DNA from: JAJNBA01 sp035512775
GTDB taxonomy: Bacteria > Actinomycetota > UBA4738 > HRBIN12
Assembly (NCBI GenBank): GCA_035512775.1
Contig: DATKDI010000022.1
Span: 1-21,674, forward strand
Direction of reading: 5' to 3'
Length of the DNA stretch: 21,674 bases
In this document: positions 14,146-21,613 of the stretch, one piece after another
How the letters are laid out: each line of letters opens with the position of its first letter
How positions within the stretch are numbered: position 1 is the first letter of the stretch
Position numbers and translations under genes: made by a program
Notes under the pieces: generated by a model
What the model was told of the DNA's origin: nothing
Databases searched by the model: none
The model's input: only the letters and a program-made list of their open reading frames with translations

Positions 14146-17100
14146 GTGGCGAAGACGCGCGATGACCTGCAAGACGTCCAGGTGATCGGGGCAAGCGATC
14201 CGAAGGGGCTCACGTTCAAGAGGCATTTCTCGACGAAGGGGATCCACCCGTTCGACCAGGTCGAATGGGAGACGCGTGACGCGGTCATCCCCAACTTCAA
14301 AGAGGGCGGGAACGCCTTCGAGCAGCGCGGCGTGGAGTTCCCCATCGGCTGGTCGCAGAACGCCACCAACATCGTCGCCCAGAAGTACTTCCGTGGTCCG
14401 CTCGGGGCGCCCGAGCGTGAGTCCTCGGTGCGCCAGCTCGTCTCCCGCGTCGTCGACACGATCCGTGGCTGGGGCGAGAAGAACCGATACTTCTCCACTG
14501 AGAAGGACGCCCAGATCTTCGCCGACGAGCTCACGCATCTGCTCGTCGATCAGAAGGCGGCGTTCAACTCTCCGGTGTGGTTCAACGTCGGCGTCCCCGA
14601 CACGCCGCAGCAGTGCAGCGCGTGCCAGCCGTACGGAGCGCTCGTCAGCACGCCCGACGGTCTGATCCCCATCGGGAAGCTCGTCGAGGAGGATCGGGTC
14701 GGCGCGAAGGTTCACGACGCCGGCGGGGTCACGAGCATCGTGGCCACCAAGGCCAACGGTGTGAAGGAGGTCCTGCGGGTCCACACGAAGTCCGGACACC
14801 AGCTCGAGGTGACCGGCGATCACCTCGTGTGGCGAACGCAGGGGATCGGAGCCGGCCGGTTCGTTCCGGCAGCCGAGCTCCGTGCCGGCGACAAGCTGCA
14901 GTGGCACCGGCGGGACTCGTTCGGTGACGGCGAGATCGACCTCGTCGAGGTGGCGGAAGCAGCGCTCGTCGGCTGGCTGCAGTCCGACGGCTCCGTCGGC
15001 CAGGATGAGGGAACCGGCTCGCTCACGATCGAGGCGATCACCGTCAACGAGGACGAGCACGCCTGGGTGAGCGAAGCGCTCGACCGCGTGTTCCCGACGG
15101 TGCCCCGGCACGAGCGGATCCAGGTCACGCACGACGAGGGCCTCGAGTGCCGGCGGGTCCGGCTCGACGGGAACGTGCTCGAGCCGTTCGTCGACAGGTG
15201 GGGGCTCCGGGCGCGCGGTGTCGACATGGAGGTCCCGGAGCGGTTCTTCACCGCACCCCTCCCCGTCGTGGCGGCGTACCTCCGCAGCATCTTCCAGGCC
15301 GAGGGCTACGTGCGCGTGCACGAGTCATCCGGCATCGTCGCCTTCGAGATGACCTCGGAGAAGCTCGTCCGAGGCGTGCAGCAGCTGCTCTCACGCTTCG
15401 GGGTGTTCGCCCGGGTGACCTTCAAGCGGGACCCCCGGTTCACGCAGAAGGGGTGCTGGCACCTGTCCATCGGCAACGTCGGGGATCAGGTGCTGTTCGA
15501 GGCGGAGATCGGGTTCGTCGACACTCGCAAAACGGACAAGCTCGACATGGCGATCGACCGACAGGGCATGGCGACCCGCGACACGAAGCGCCTCGAGATC
15601 GAGCGGATCGAGCCCCTCGGTCCGATGGAGGTGTACGACATCCAGACCGAGAGCGGCGAGTACCTCTCGGGCAACCTCCGGGTGCACAACTGCTTCATCC
15701 TCGCGGTCGAGGACCATATGTCGTCGATCCTCAACTGGTACGTCGAGGAGGGGACGATCTTCAAGGGCGGATCGGGCTCGGGGATCAACCTGTCGAAGAT
15801 CCGGTCCTCGAAGGAGGGGCTCGCCGGAGGCGGCACGGCGTCCGGTCCGGTGAGCTTCATGCGCGGCGCCGATGCGTCCGCCGGCACGATCAAGTCTGGC
15901 GGCAAGACGCGTCGCGCGGCGAAGATGGTCATCCTGAACGTCGACCACCCGGACGTGCGGGACTTCATCTGGTGCAAGGCGGTCGAGGAGCGCAAGGCCA
16001 GGGTCCTGCGCGACGCCGGGTTCGACATGGACCTCGACGGCAAGGACAGCCACTCGACCCAGTATCAGAACGCGAACAACTCGGTTCGCGTCTCCGACGA
16101 GTTCATGCGCGCCTTCGAGCAGGACCAGGACTGGAAGCTCAAGGCCGTCCTGTCGGGCGAGACGGTCGAGAGCACGCGGGCCCGCGACCTGATGCGGGAC
16201 ATCGCGCAGGCCGCGTGGGAGTGCGCCGATCCGGGGATGCAGTACGACACCACGATCAACGAGTGGCACACCTGTCCGGCGTCGGGGCGCATCAACGGCT
16301 CAAACCCGTGCAGCGAGTACATGCACCTCGACAACTCCGCGTGCAACCTGGCGTCACTGAACCTGATGAAGTTCGTGAACGATGACGGCACGTTCGACGT
16401 CGCGGACTTCAAGCACGCGGTGGAGATCGTGTTCACGGCGCAGGAGATCCTGGTGGGAGAGTCGAGCTATCCCACCGAGAAGATCGGGCTCAACGCGCGG
16501 GCCTATCGCCAGCTCGGCCTCGGCTACGCCAACCTCGGGGCCCTCCTGATGGCTCGCGGCCTGGCGTATGACTCCGACGCGGGCCGGGCCTGGGCCGGCG
16601 CCATCACCGCCCTGATGACCGGGCACGCGTACCGGACCTCGGCGCTCGTCGCCGATGCGATGGGTCCCTTCGAGGGGTTCGAGCCGAACGCGGACGCGAT
16701 GCTCCGCGTGATGCGCAAGCACCGGGAGGCGGCAGACGGGATCGAGAGCGAGCTCGTCCCGGAGGGATTGCTCTCGGCCGCGAAGCACTCGTGGGACGAG
16801 GCGATCTCGCTCGGTGAGCGGCACGGGTATCGGAACGCGCAGGCCTCCGTCCTCGCGCCGACCGGCACGATCGGGTTGATGATGGACTGCGACACGACCG
16901 GTATCGAGCCCGAGCTCGCGCTCGTGAAGACGAAGAAGCTCGTCGGCGGGGGCACGATGCAATTCGTGAACCGGACCGTGCCGCGGGCACTCGAACGGCT
17001 CGGGTATGACGCCGCCGAGGTCGAGGACATCGTCGCCTACATCGCCGAGCACAACTCGGTGAACGATGCCCCGCACCTCAAGCCTGAGCATCGCTCGGTG

Positions 17101-18006
17101 TTCGACACCGCGATGGGGGACGCGCCGATCCACTACATGGGGCATGTGCGGATGATGGGGGCGGCACAGCCGTTCATCTCGGGTGCGATCTCCAAGACGG
17201 TCAACATGCCGGAGCACGTGACGGTCGAGGAGGTCGAGCAGCTCTTCGTCGAGAGCTGGAAGCTCGGGCTCAAGGCCGTCGCGATCTACCGGGACAACTG
17301 CAAGGTGGCCCAACCGATGTCCGCCGACAAGAAGAAGACGGCGGTCGTTCCCGAGGGTGAACCGCAGACGCTGCCTTGGTCGGCGAAGAAGCGACTCCCA
17401 CGGTCGCGCCCCGCGATCACCACTTCGTTCCGGGTCGGCGACGCCGAGGGCTACATCACGGCGGGGTCCTACCCCGACGACGGGCTCGGCGAGATCTTCC
17501 TGAAGGCCTCGAAGCAGGGCTCGACGCTGTCGGGGATCATGGACGCGTTCTCGATCGCGGTCTCGGTTGGCCTCCAGTACGGGGTGCCGCTCGAGGACTA
17601 CGCCTCGAAGTTCATCAACATGAAGTTCGAGCCGAGCGGGATGACCGACGACGCCGACATCCGGTTCGCGTCCTCGATCGTCGACTTCGTGTTCCGGCGA
17701 CTGGCGCTCGACCACCTGCCGCCGGAGAAGCGCGAGGCGCTCGGCATCCGGTCCATCGAGGAGCGGAAGATCGAGGCGGCCGAGAAGATGGCGGCGCCAG
17801 AGAGCACGCGTGAGGAGACCACGCCGGTCGAGGAGGCCCCGATCCACGCCTCCGAGGGAGCGGTCGTCCGGCCGATCGAGTTGATCTCCTCTCCCACCGC
17901 GAAGGAGCTGGACGCCCCCCTCTGCTACCAGTGCGGCTCCAAGATGCAGCCGGCGGGTTCGTGCTACGTCTGCGGGACCTGCGGCAGCACCAGCGGCTGC
18001 TCGTAG
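14146..18006 (+). CDS. nrdJ: Vitamin B12-dependent (class II) ribonucleotide reductase, intein-containing precursor
   Basis: NrdJ makes deoxyribonucleotides with adenosylcobalamin as radical source, independent of oxygen. The precursor is 1286 aa. Residues 160-515 are an intein, so the spliced enzyme is about 930 aa, normal for the large monomeric/dimeric class II type. The redox pair and thiyl cysteine are present: the first Cys of CFILAVED (precursor 516), C722 in NPCSEY (thiyl radical site, with E724), and C733 in DNSAC, 11 residues on as in the Thermotoga enzyme. The Cys-rich tail (CYQCG...CYVCGTCG...GCS) probably regenerates the active site. The GTG at 14146 has GAGGAGG 8 nt upstream; an open frame back to 14053 adds non-conserved residues. 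The operator upstream points to NrdR control. Confidence 0.96.
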   Translation: MAKTRDDLQDVQVIGASDPKGLTFKRHFSTKGIHPFDQVEWETRDAVIPNFKEGGNAFEQRGVEFPIGWSQNATNIVAQKYFRGPLGAPERESSVRQLVSRVVDTIRGWGEKNRYFSTEKDAQIFADELTHLLVDQKAAFNSPVWFNVGVPDTPQQCSACQPYGALVSTPDGLIPIGKLVEEDRVGAKVHDAGGVTSIVATKANGVKEVLRVHTKSGHQLEVTGDHLVWRTQGIGAGRFVPAAELRAGDKLQWHRRDSFGDGEIDLVEVAEAALVGWLQSDGSVGQDEGTGSLTIEAITVNEDEHAWVSEALDRVFPTVPRHERIQVTHDEGLECRRVRLDGNVLEPFVDRWGLRARGVDMEVPERFFTAPLPVVAAYLRSIFQAEGYVRVHESSGIVAFEMTSEKLVRGVQQLLSRFGVFARVTFKRDPRFTQKGCWHLSIGNVGDQVLFEAEIGFVDTRKTDKLDMAIDRQGMATRDTKRLEIERIEPLGPMEVYDIQTESGEYLSGNLRVHNCFILAVEDHMSSILNWYVEEGTIFKGGSGSGINLSKIRSSKEGLAGGGTASGPVSFMRGADASAGTIKSGGKTRRAAKMVILNVDHPDVRDFIWCKAVEERKARVLRDAGFDMDLDGKDSHSTQYQNANNSVRVSDEFMRAFEQDQDWKLKAVLSGETVESTRARDLMRDIAQAAWECADPGMQYDTTINEWHTCPASGRINGSNPCSEYMHLDNSACNLASLNLMKFVNDDGTFDVADFKHAVEIVFTAQEILVGESSYPTEKIGLNARAYRQLGLGYANLGALLMARGLAYDSDAGRAWAGAITALMTGHAYRTSALVADAMGPFEGFEPNADAMLRVMRKHREAADGIESELVPEGLLSAAKHSWDEAISLGERHGYRNAQASVLAPTGTIGLMMDCDTTGIEPELALVKTKKLVGGGTMQFVNRTVPRALERLGYDAAEVEDIVAYIAEHNSVNDAPHLKPEHRSVFDTAMGDAPIHYMGHVRMMGAAQPFISGAISKTVNMPEHVTVEEVEQLFVESWKLGLKAVAIYRDNCKVAQPMSADKKKTAVVPEGEPQTLPWSAKKRLPRSRPAITTSFRVGDAEGYITAGSYPDDGLGEIFLKASKQGSTLSGIMDAFSIAVSVGLQYGVPLEDYASKFINMKFEPSGMTDDADIRFASSIVDFVFRRLALDHLPPEKREALGIRSIEERKIEAAEKMAAPESTREETTPVEEAPIHASEGAVVRPIELISSPTAKELDAPLCYQCGSKMQPAGSCYVCGTCGSTSGCS
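14623..15690 (+). other. Intein (class 1, with LAGLIDADG homing endonuclease) in NrdJ
   Basis: The 356-residue insert begins with Cys1 (CQPYGALVSTPDGL) and ends with His-Asn (GNLRVHN), followed by extein Cys+1. Removing it joins QQCSA to CFILAVEDHM, the unbroken NrdJ sequence. Block B is at VTGDHLVW (T64, H67). Two LAGLIDADG motifs are seen: ALVGWLQSDGS (about 114-124, acidic D122) and AAYLRSIFQAEG (about 217-228, acidic E227). Blocks F and G are at VYDIQTESGEYLSGNL and VHN. All splicing residues and both endonuclease acids are present, so splicing and perhaps homing look functional. Composition resembles the host gene, suggesting long residence. Confidence 0.95.
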
Positions 18007-18023
18007 GATAAGCGCGCTCGCGA

Positions 18024-18060
18024 GGCGGGCCGGGGACGACTCCGCCGTCCCCGGCCCGCC
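18024..18060 (+). terminator. Strong hairpin after nrdJ, terminator-like
   Basis: GGCGGGCCGGGGACG (18024-18038) pairs perfectly over 15 bp with 18046-18060 around a 7-nt loop, starting 17 nt after the nrdJ stop. There is no U-tract, as is frequent in high-GC actinobacterial terminators. It ends 15 nt before the start of the VOC gene and could also stabilise the nrdJ 3' end while allowing some read-through. Confidence 0.7.
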
Positions 18061-18075
18061 GTGCAAGGGGGAGCC

Positions 18076-18456
18076 ATGAGTTACAAGGAGCCCGGGAGGC
18101 TGCTCGGGCTGCACCACGTGCAGCTCGCGATGCCTCCCGACGAGGAGCAGGTGGCCATCGACTTCTACGAGGGCGTCCTCGGGCTCGACCAGGTTCCCAA
18201 GCCTCAGGAGCTCGCCGACCGTGGTGGCGTCTGGTTCCGCTCGGGCGACCTGGAGGTCCACCTCGGCGTCGAGGAGGGCTTCCATCCCGCGATGAAGGCC
18301 CATCCCGCGTTCTTGGTCGAGGACCTCGAGCGCATGCGCGCGCGCGTCGAGATGAGCGGCTACAAGGTGATCGAGTCCGATCAGTTCTCGGGGTTCCGCC
18401 GGGTGCACGTGCGCGACCCCTTCGGGAACCGCCTCGAGCTGATCGAGCCGGTGTGA
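18076..18456 (+). CDS. VOC-family (glyoxalase/dioxygenase fold) protein
   Basis: The 126-aa product has the paired beta-alpha-beta-beta-beta modules of the vicinal-oxygen-chelate fold: GLHHVQLAMPP at the N-terminus with a candidate metal His, FYEGVLGLDQVPKP, WFRSGDLEVHLGVEEGF in the middle, and the C-terminal RRVHVRDPFGNRLELIEPV with the family's DPxGNxxEL signature. Related proteins include glyoxalase I, extradiol dioxygenases and fosfomycin/bleomycin resistance proteins; which reaction applies here cannot be read. The ATG at 18076 follows AAGGGGGAG closely; a GTG at 18061 in frame would add five residues directly after the hairpin. It overlaps dut by 4 nt. Confidence 0.85.
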   Translation: MSYKEPGRLLGLHHVQLAMPPDEEQVAIDFYEGVLGLDQVPKPQELADRGGVWFRSGDLEVHLGVEEGFHPAMKAHPAFLVEDLERMRARVEMSGYKVIESDQFSGFRRVHVRDPFGNRLELIEPV

Positions 18457-18471
18457 ATCGAGCCGGTGTGA
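18442..18471 (+). repeat. 15-bp tandem duplication at the VOC/dut junction
   Basis: ATCGAGCCGGTGTGA occurs twice in direct succession (18442-18456 and 18457-18471). Because 15 is a multiple of three, the VOC C-terminus and stop (IEPV-stop) are simply repeated, and the overlapping GTG of dut exists twice in the same frame (18453 and 18468). Confidence 0.95.
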
Positions 18472-18911
18472 GCGGAGTGGAGCTTCCCTTCGTGCGCACC
18501 CGCCCCGAGGGACAGCTGCCGCAGGCGCAGCATCCGGGCGACGCGGGACTCGACCTACGCGCGGCCGAGGGCGTCACGGTCAAGCCGGGGGAGCGGGCGA
18601 TGGTGCCGACCGGGGTGGCCGTCGCGATCCCCGACGGCCACGCCGGCCTCGTGCTCCCTCGATCGGGCCTCGCATCCAAGAAAGGGCTGACCCTGGCCAA
18701 CGCGCCGGGCCTGATCGACGCCGGTTACCGGGGCGAGGTCGTCTGCGCCATGGTGAACCTCGACCCGCACGAAGCGGTGGAGATCTCGGCCGGCGACCGC
18801 ATCGCCCAGCTCGTGATCGTTGCCCTGCCGGGCGTGTCACCTCTCCTCGTCGAGGAGCTCCCCGAGTCGAGCCGCGGCGCAGGGGGTTTCGGCTCCACGG
18901 GCGTGGCGTAG
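18453..18911 (+). CDS. dut: Deoxyuridine 5'-triphosphate nucleotidohydrolase (dUTPase)
   Basis: Dut hydrolyses dUTP to dUMP and pyrophosphate, keeping uracil out of DNA and feeding dTMP synthesis. The 152-aa product has all five motifs of the trimeric family: I DAGLDLRA, II PRSGLASKKG, III GLIDAGYRGEV (with the catalytic Asp and Tyr), IV ISAGDRIAQLVI and V RGAGGFGSTG. Two GTG starts are possible because of the 15-bp duplication: 18453, overlapping the VOC stop, and 18468, the presumed ancestral overlap; they differ by five residues before the conserved core. No clear SD is present, so translational coupling to the VOC gene is likely. The gene fits its neighbours nrdR and nrdJ in dNTP metabolism. 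Confidence 0.96.
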   Translation: MNRAGVSGVELPFVRTRPEGQLPQAQHPGDAGLDLRAAEGVTVKPGERAMVPTGVAVAIPDGHAGLVLPRSGLASKKGLTLANAPGLIDAGYRGEVVCAMVNLDPHEAVEISAGDRIAQLVIVALPGVSPLLVEELPESSRGAGGFGSTGVA

Positions 18912-18920
18912 ACGACCGGG

Positions 18921-18949
18921 TTGAAGGTCAGAATCCCCGTCCCTAGGAT
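18921..18949 (+). promoter_or_regulatory. Promoter of the tRNA-Gly gene
   Basis: TTGAAG (18921-18926) and TAGGAT (18944-18949) are 17 bp apart, beginning 9 nt after the dut stop. Transcription would start near 18957, just before the tRNA at 18963. Confidence 0.55.
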
Positions 18950-18962
18950 GATGGGGCAGTCT

Positions 18963-19037
18963 GCGGACGTGGCTCAGTGGTAGAGCACCACCTTGCCAAG
19001 GTGGGGGTCGCGGGTTCGAATCCCGTCGTCCGCTCCA
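18963..19037 (+). tRNA. tRNA-Gly (anticodon GCC)
   Basis: The acceptor stem GCGGACG (18963-18969) pairs perfectly with CGTCCGC (19027-19033), the discriminator is T19034 and CCA is encoded (19035-19037). The D arm has GGCTCAGTGGTAGAGC, the anticodon loop is TTGCCAA with GCC, and the T arm is GCGGG-TTCGAAT-CCCGT. All arms fold canonically. An integrase remnant downstream suggests that the 3' end served as an attachment site. Confidence 0.97.
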
Positions 19038-19168
19038 AAGAAGGTGCCCGTGACCAGCGCCGATTCCGCTATCCGCGAAGTTCGCAGCTGCGGGCCTGTC
19101 CATAGAGTTGGCCATCGCTTGTCCATGACCTCCGGCATAGAGTCCGCGGTCATGAAGGGAGGGGCTCG

Positions 19169-19405
19169 ATGCGCCTGCGGGGACGCGACTCCTGGCAGCT
19201 CCGCTTCTACCTGGGCACCGATCCGGGAACCGGGCGCCCCCGATGGCACAGCAAGACCGTCCACGGCACCCAGCGGTTCGCCAGTCGCCAGCTCGAGGTC
19301 CTGGAGGCCGAGGCCAGCCGGGCTCGGATCCGAGCCGGCACGCTCTCCGATCTGCTCGACCGATGGCTCGAGGCCGCCTTTCCCGGGTGGTCGGCCTCGA
19401 CGGTG
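19169..19405 (+). pseudogene. Tyrosine integrase, N-terminal remnant
   Basis: From an ATG with AAGGGAGGGG 4 nt upstream, about 79 residues resemble the N-terminus of actinobacterial phage or ICE tyrosine integrases: MRLRGRDSWQLRFYLGTDP, GRPRWHSKTVHGTQRFASR, then TLSDLLDRWLEAAFPGWSASTV, where the core-binding domain begins. The rest of that domain and the whole catalytic domain (R...HxxR...Y) are missing; instead the frame runs into an amidohydrolase sequence. Standing 130 nt downstream of tRNA-Gly in the same direction, it looks like the stub of an integrative element that used this tRNA. The junction position (about 19400-19412) is an estimate. Confidence 0.7.
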
Positions 19406-19830
19406 ACCCACATCGGCTCCACGTGGTGGTACGTGATGCGCTACCCCGTGCAAGCGGCGCACGTCCTGGGCAAGCTGCTCAAGTACGTCGGCGAGAACAA
19501 CGTGCTGTGGGGCACCGACTGCCTCTTCTACGGCTCGCCGCAGGATCAGATCCAGGCGCTGCGGTCCTTCAAGATCAGCGAGGAGTTCCAGGAGCGGTAC
19601 GGCTATCCGGAGCTCACGCGGGCGATCAAGACCAAGATCCTCGGGGGAAACGGGGCACGCCTGTACGGCGTCGAACCGATCACGGGCGATGCGAGTACAG
19701 CAGGCGCGAGCTGGAACAGCTCAGGCGCCAGCTCCCGGGACGCAACCGCACCCTCGGCCCTTCGACGGCCGCCGAGGCCTGGGCCTTCCGCGAGCTCGAC
19801 CACGCGGCGATCGTGCAAGACCTCGGATGA
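19406..19830 (+). pseudogene. Amidohydrolase (TIM-barrel metal-dependent hydrolase) C-terminal remnant, frameshifted
   Basis: In frame with the integrase stub, about 90 residues (HIGSTWWYVMRYPVQAAHVLG, YVGENNVLWGTDCLFYGSPQ, FQERYGYPELTRAIKTKILG, ARLYGVEP) match the end of the amidohydrolase-2 family, including the late metal-site Asp in WGTD. Near 19679-19692 the family resemblance passes to the next frame (RCEYSRRELEQLRRQLPG, NRTLGPSTAAEAWAFREL, stop at 19828-19830), so a single-base indel has broken the frame. In the integrase frame, translation continues to about 19840 as a low-complexity tail. The N-terminal two thirds of the enzyme, with the HxH site, are absent. Confidence 0.7.
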
Positions 19831-19847
19831 CCCGCGGTGACGACATC

Positions 19848-19885
19848 TGATGTGGACCGCCCCGTGTGATGTGGACCGCCCCGTG
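19848..19885 (+). repeat. 19-bp tandem duplication
   Basis: TGATGTGGACCGCCCCGTG is present twice without a gap (19848-19866, 19867-19885), ending 2 nt before the stop codon of the phosphatase gene on the other strand. The GGACCGCCCC core recalls insertion-sequence ends, but no transposase is near, so its origin is open. Confidence 0.9.
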
Positions 19886-19887
19886 GA

Positions 19888-21606
19888 TCAGGTCTCCGCC
19901 CCGGGGTCCTCTGTGGCGCAGGGCAGCGAGGGGATGATCTCCGAGGGAAAGGCCACCTCGAATGCCGGCGCCCGGGCGTCGGAGACGTTGGAGACCCCGG
20001 GGCTCTCCAGATCTGACTGCGTGAGGGTCATGACGAACTCTGCCACGTCACGCAACGTGGCGCCGCCCTGCGCGAGTTCTTCTTCGTTGATGAAGAGCTC
20101 CGTCTGCTTCACCTTCTCCACCACCGGGGCTCCGTCGCCCCCAAAGGCCTCGCTGATGGCCTGCTGAAGCTTCCCCCCGGAGATCTGGAAGGCGCCGCTC
20201 ACCTGCGGGTGGGGGGTGGACCCGTGGTCGGCAGTCACCAGCATCGCCCACCGCCCCTCGCCCACCTCGCGATCGAGGATGTCGATCAGCACCGGCAGGT
20301 ACTCGTCCTGGGTTCTGAGCGTGTCTCGCATCTCGGGGCTGTTCATCGAGAAGATGTGGCCGATCTGGTCGATCACCTTGTAGTTCAGGTACAGGAGGTC
20401 GGGGACGTCGTCCCCGCCGAACCCCTCCCGGCCGATGATCTCCTCCACAAGGCGAGTCTGGTACGGGATCCGGGCCGGCGTCTGGAACCCGCCCTCGATC
20501 ACCGCATCGTCCAGGCTGTGTCCCCGCCATCTCCCGTCCACGATGCCGTCGGCGCCCTCGAGCTCGGCGAAGTAGGTCGCGAGAGCTGGAAGCTGGTTGG
20601 CGTACTCGGGGAACCGGTACCACTCCTGCAGGAGGTCGGAGAGATTCCACGCCGGTCCCTCCGCCCCGAGCGTCTCGGCATCGGGGGCCTCCCGAAGGAC
20701 GGCCAGAGGCTTCTCGTTTCCCCTCCAGGCCCCCCCTTGCCCAAGCATGCCGAGCTGGATCGGCACGGTCCCGAGCATCCCGGTCACGGCTCGATCCTCC
20801 ACCGCCTCTGCGTACAGGTCGGCCAGCGTCGGGCGGAGCAGGATCTCGGGCCCGCTCCTCCATGGGGCGACGATCCTGCCGTCCACCCGGAGGCTGTGGC
20901 CGATGACGCCGTGGCTCTGAGGGAAGGTGCCCGTCCCGATGGTGGCGTGGATCTGGGCGCTGCTGGTGGGGCTCGAGCCCACCTCCGCCTCCTCGATCCA
21001 CGCGCCCTGGGGTATGAGCGACCGAAGGTTGGGCCACTCATCGGGCCACTCGTCGAGCACGTTCCGCCCGGCGCCGTCCCAGATGAGGGTCACGATGAGG
21101 CGCGGCGCGCTCCGGCGCTCATCGGAGGGAACCAGGACGTCGGTGAGAGGTCGGCCGTTCGGGGTGGGGAAGTCGACGCTCAGGACCTGGGCCCACGTGG
21201 GGGAGATGTCCGCGGAGGTCGCGCGCTGGCCGACAACGCCGAGCGGCTTGATGAAGCCGGGCCCGTACCAGAACATCGGGACCCGGGACGTGTAGTCCCA
21301 GGGACCCACGTGGGGAAGGCCGTCCCCCACGAAGTTCGGCGCCTTCGGCAGGATCTGGAGCTCGGCGCTGCGTTGGGGGTGGTACCCCCGAGCGATCCTG
21401 CGGATCCATCTCGGCGGGAGGCCACAGGCCAACTCGACCATCGGGTCGTCGGGGGAGAGCAGCGCTGGTCCCGACGTCCGCGGGGCCGCGCCGCCCGTGC
21501 CCCCCGATCCGGTGCAGGCGGCGAAGAGTGCGGCCGCAGCCGATCCGGCGGAAAGTCGCAGGAAGTCGCGGCGGCTGTAACGGGAAAGGCGTCCGTTGCG
21601 CGACAC
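19888..21606 (-). CDS. Tat-exported alkaline-phosphatase-superfamily lipoprotein (phosphodiesterase/phosphatase)
   Basis: The 572-aa product begins with a twin-arginine signal (SRRDFLRLSAGSAAAALFAAC) in which C31 is a candidate lipobox cysteine, so the protein is probably exported folded and may be lipid-anchored. The main domain (about 168-545) has superfamily metal ligands D177 (IWDGAG), D413/H417 (DQIGH) and D460/H461 (TADHGS). S216, four residues before H220 in SSAQIHATIGTGTF, is the likely nucleophile. Family members cleave phosphate mono- or diesters; the substrate is unknown. Oddly, residues about 70-160 (GYHPQRS, HVGPWDYTSRVPMFWYGPG, ISPTWAQVL, GRPL) look like the segment normally found at the C-terminus of such enzymes, including a candidate last zinc His (H99). 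The start is GTG. Confidence 0.8.
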   Translation of the reverse strand: MSRNGRLSRYSRRDFLRLSAGSAAAALFAACTGSGGTGGAAPRTSGPALLSPDDPMVELACGLPPRWIRRIARGYHPQRSAELQILPKAPNFVGDGLPHVGPWDYTSRVPMFWYGPGFIKPLGVVGQRATSADISPTWAQVLSVDFPTPNGRPLTDVLVPSDERRSAPRLIVTLIWDGAGRNVLDEWPDEWPNLRSLIPQGAWIEEAEVGSSPTSSAQIHATIGTGTFPQSHGVIGHSLRVDGRIVAPWRSGPEILLRPTLADLYAEAVEDRAVTGMLGTVPIQLGMLGQGGAWRGNEKPLAVLREAPDAETLGAEGPAWNLSDLLQEWYRFPEYANQLPALATYFAELEGADGIVDGRWRGHSLDDAVIEGGFQTPARIPYQTRLVEEIIGREGFGGDDVPDLLYLNYKVIDQIGHIFSMNSPEMRDTLRTQDEYLPVLIDILDREVGEGRWAMLVTADHGSTPHPQVSGAFQISGGKLQQAISEAFGGDGAPVVEKVKQTELFINEEELAQGGATLRDVAEFVMTLTQSDLESPGVSNVSDARAPAFEVAFPSEIIPSLPCATEDPGAET

Positions 21607-21613
21607 GCTGGGT

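Noticed and set aside
16354..18408. Long minus-strand open frame (684 codons) opposite nrdJ and the VOC gene
   Set aside because: Same antisense shadow effect; it crosses the strong hairpin and two unrelated genes and shows no recognisable motif.
19083..19092. Palindrome CGCAGCTGCG after tRNA-Gly as a terminator
   Set aside because: Too short, without a loop or U-tract; it is likely chance at this GC content.
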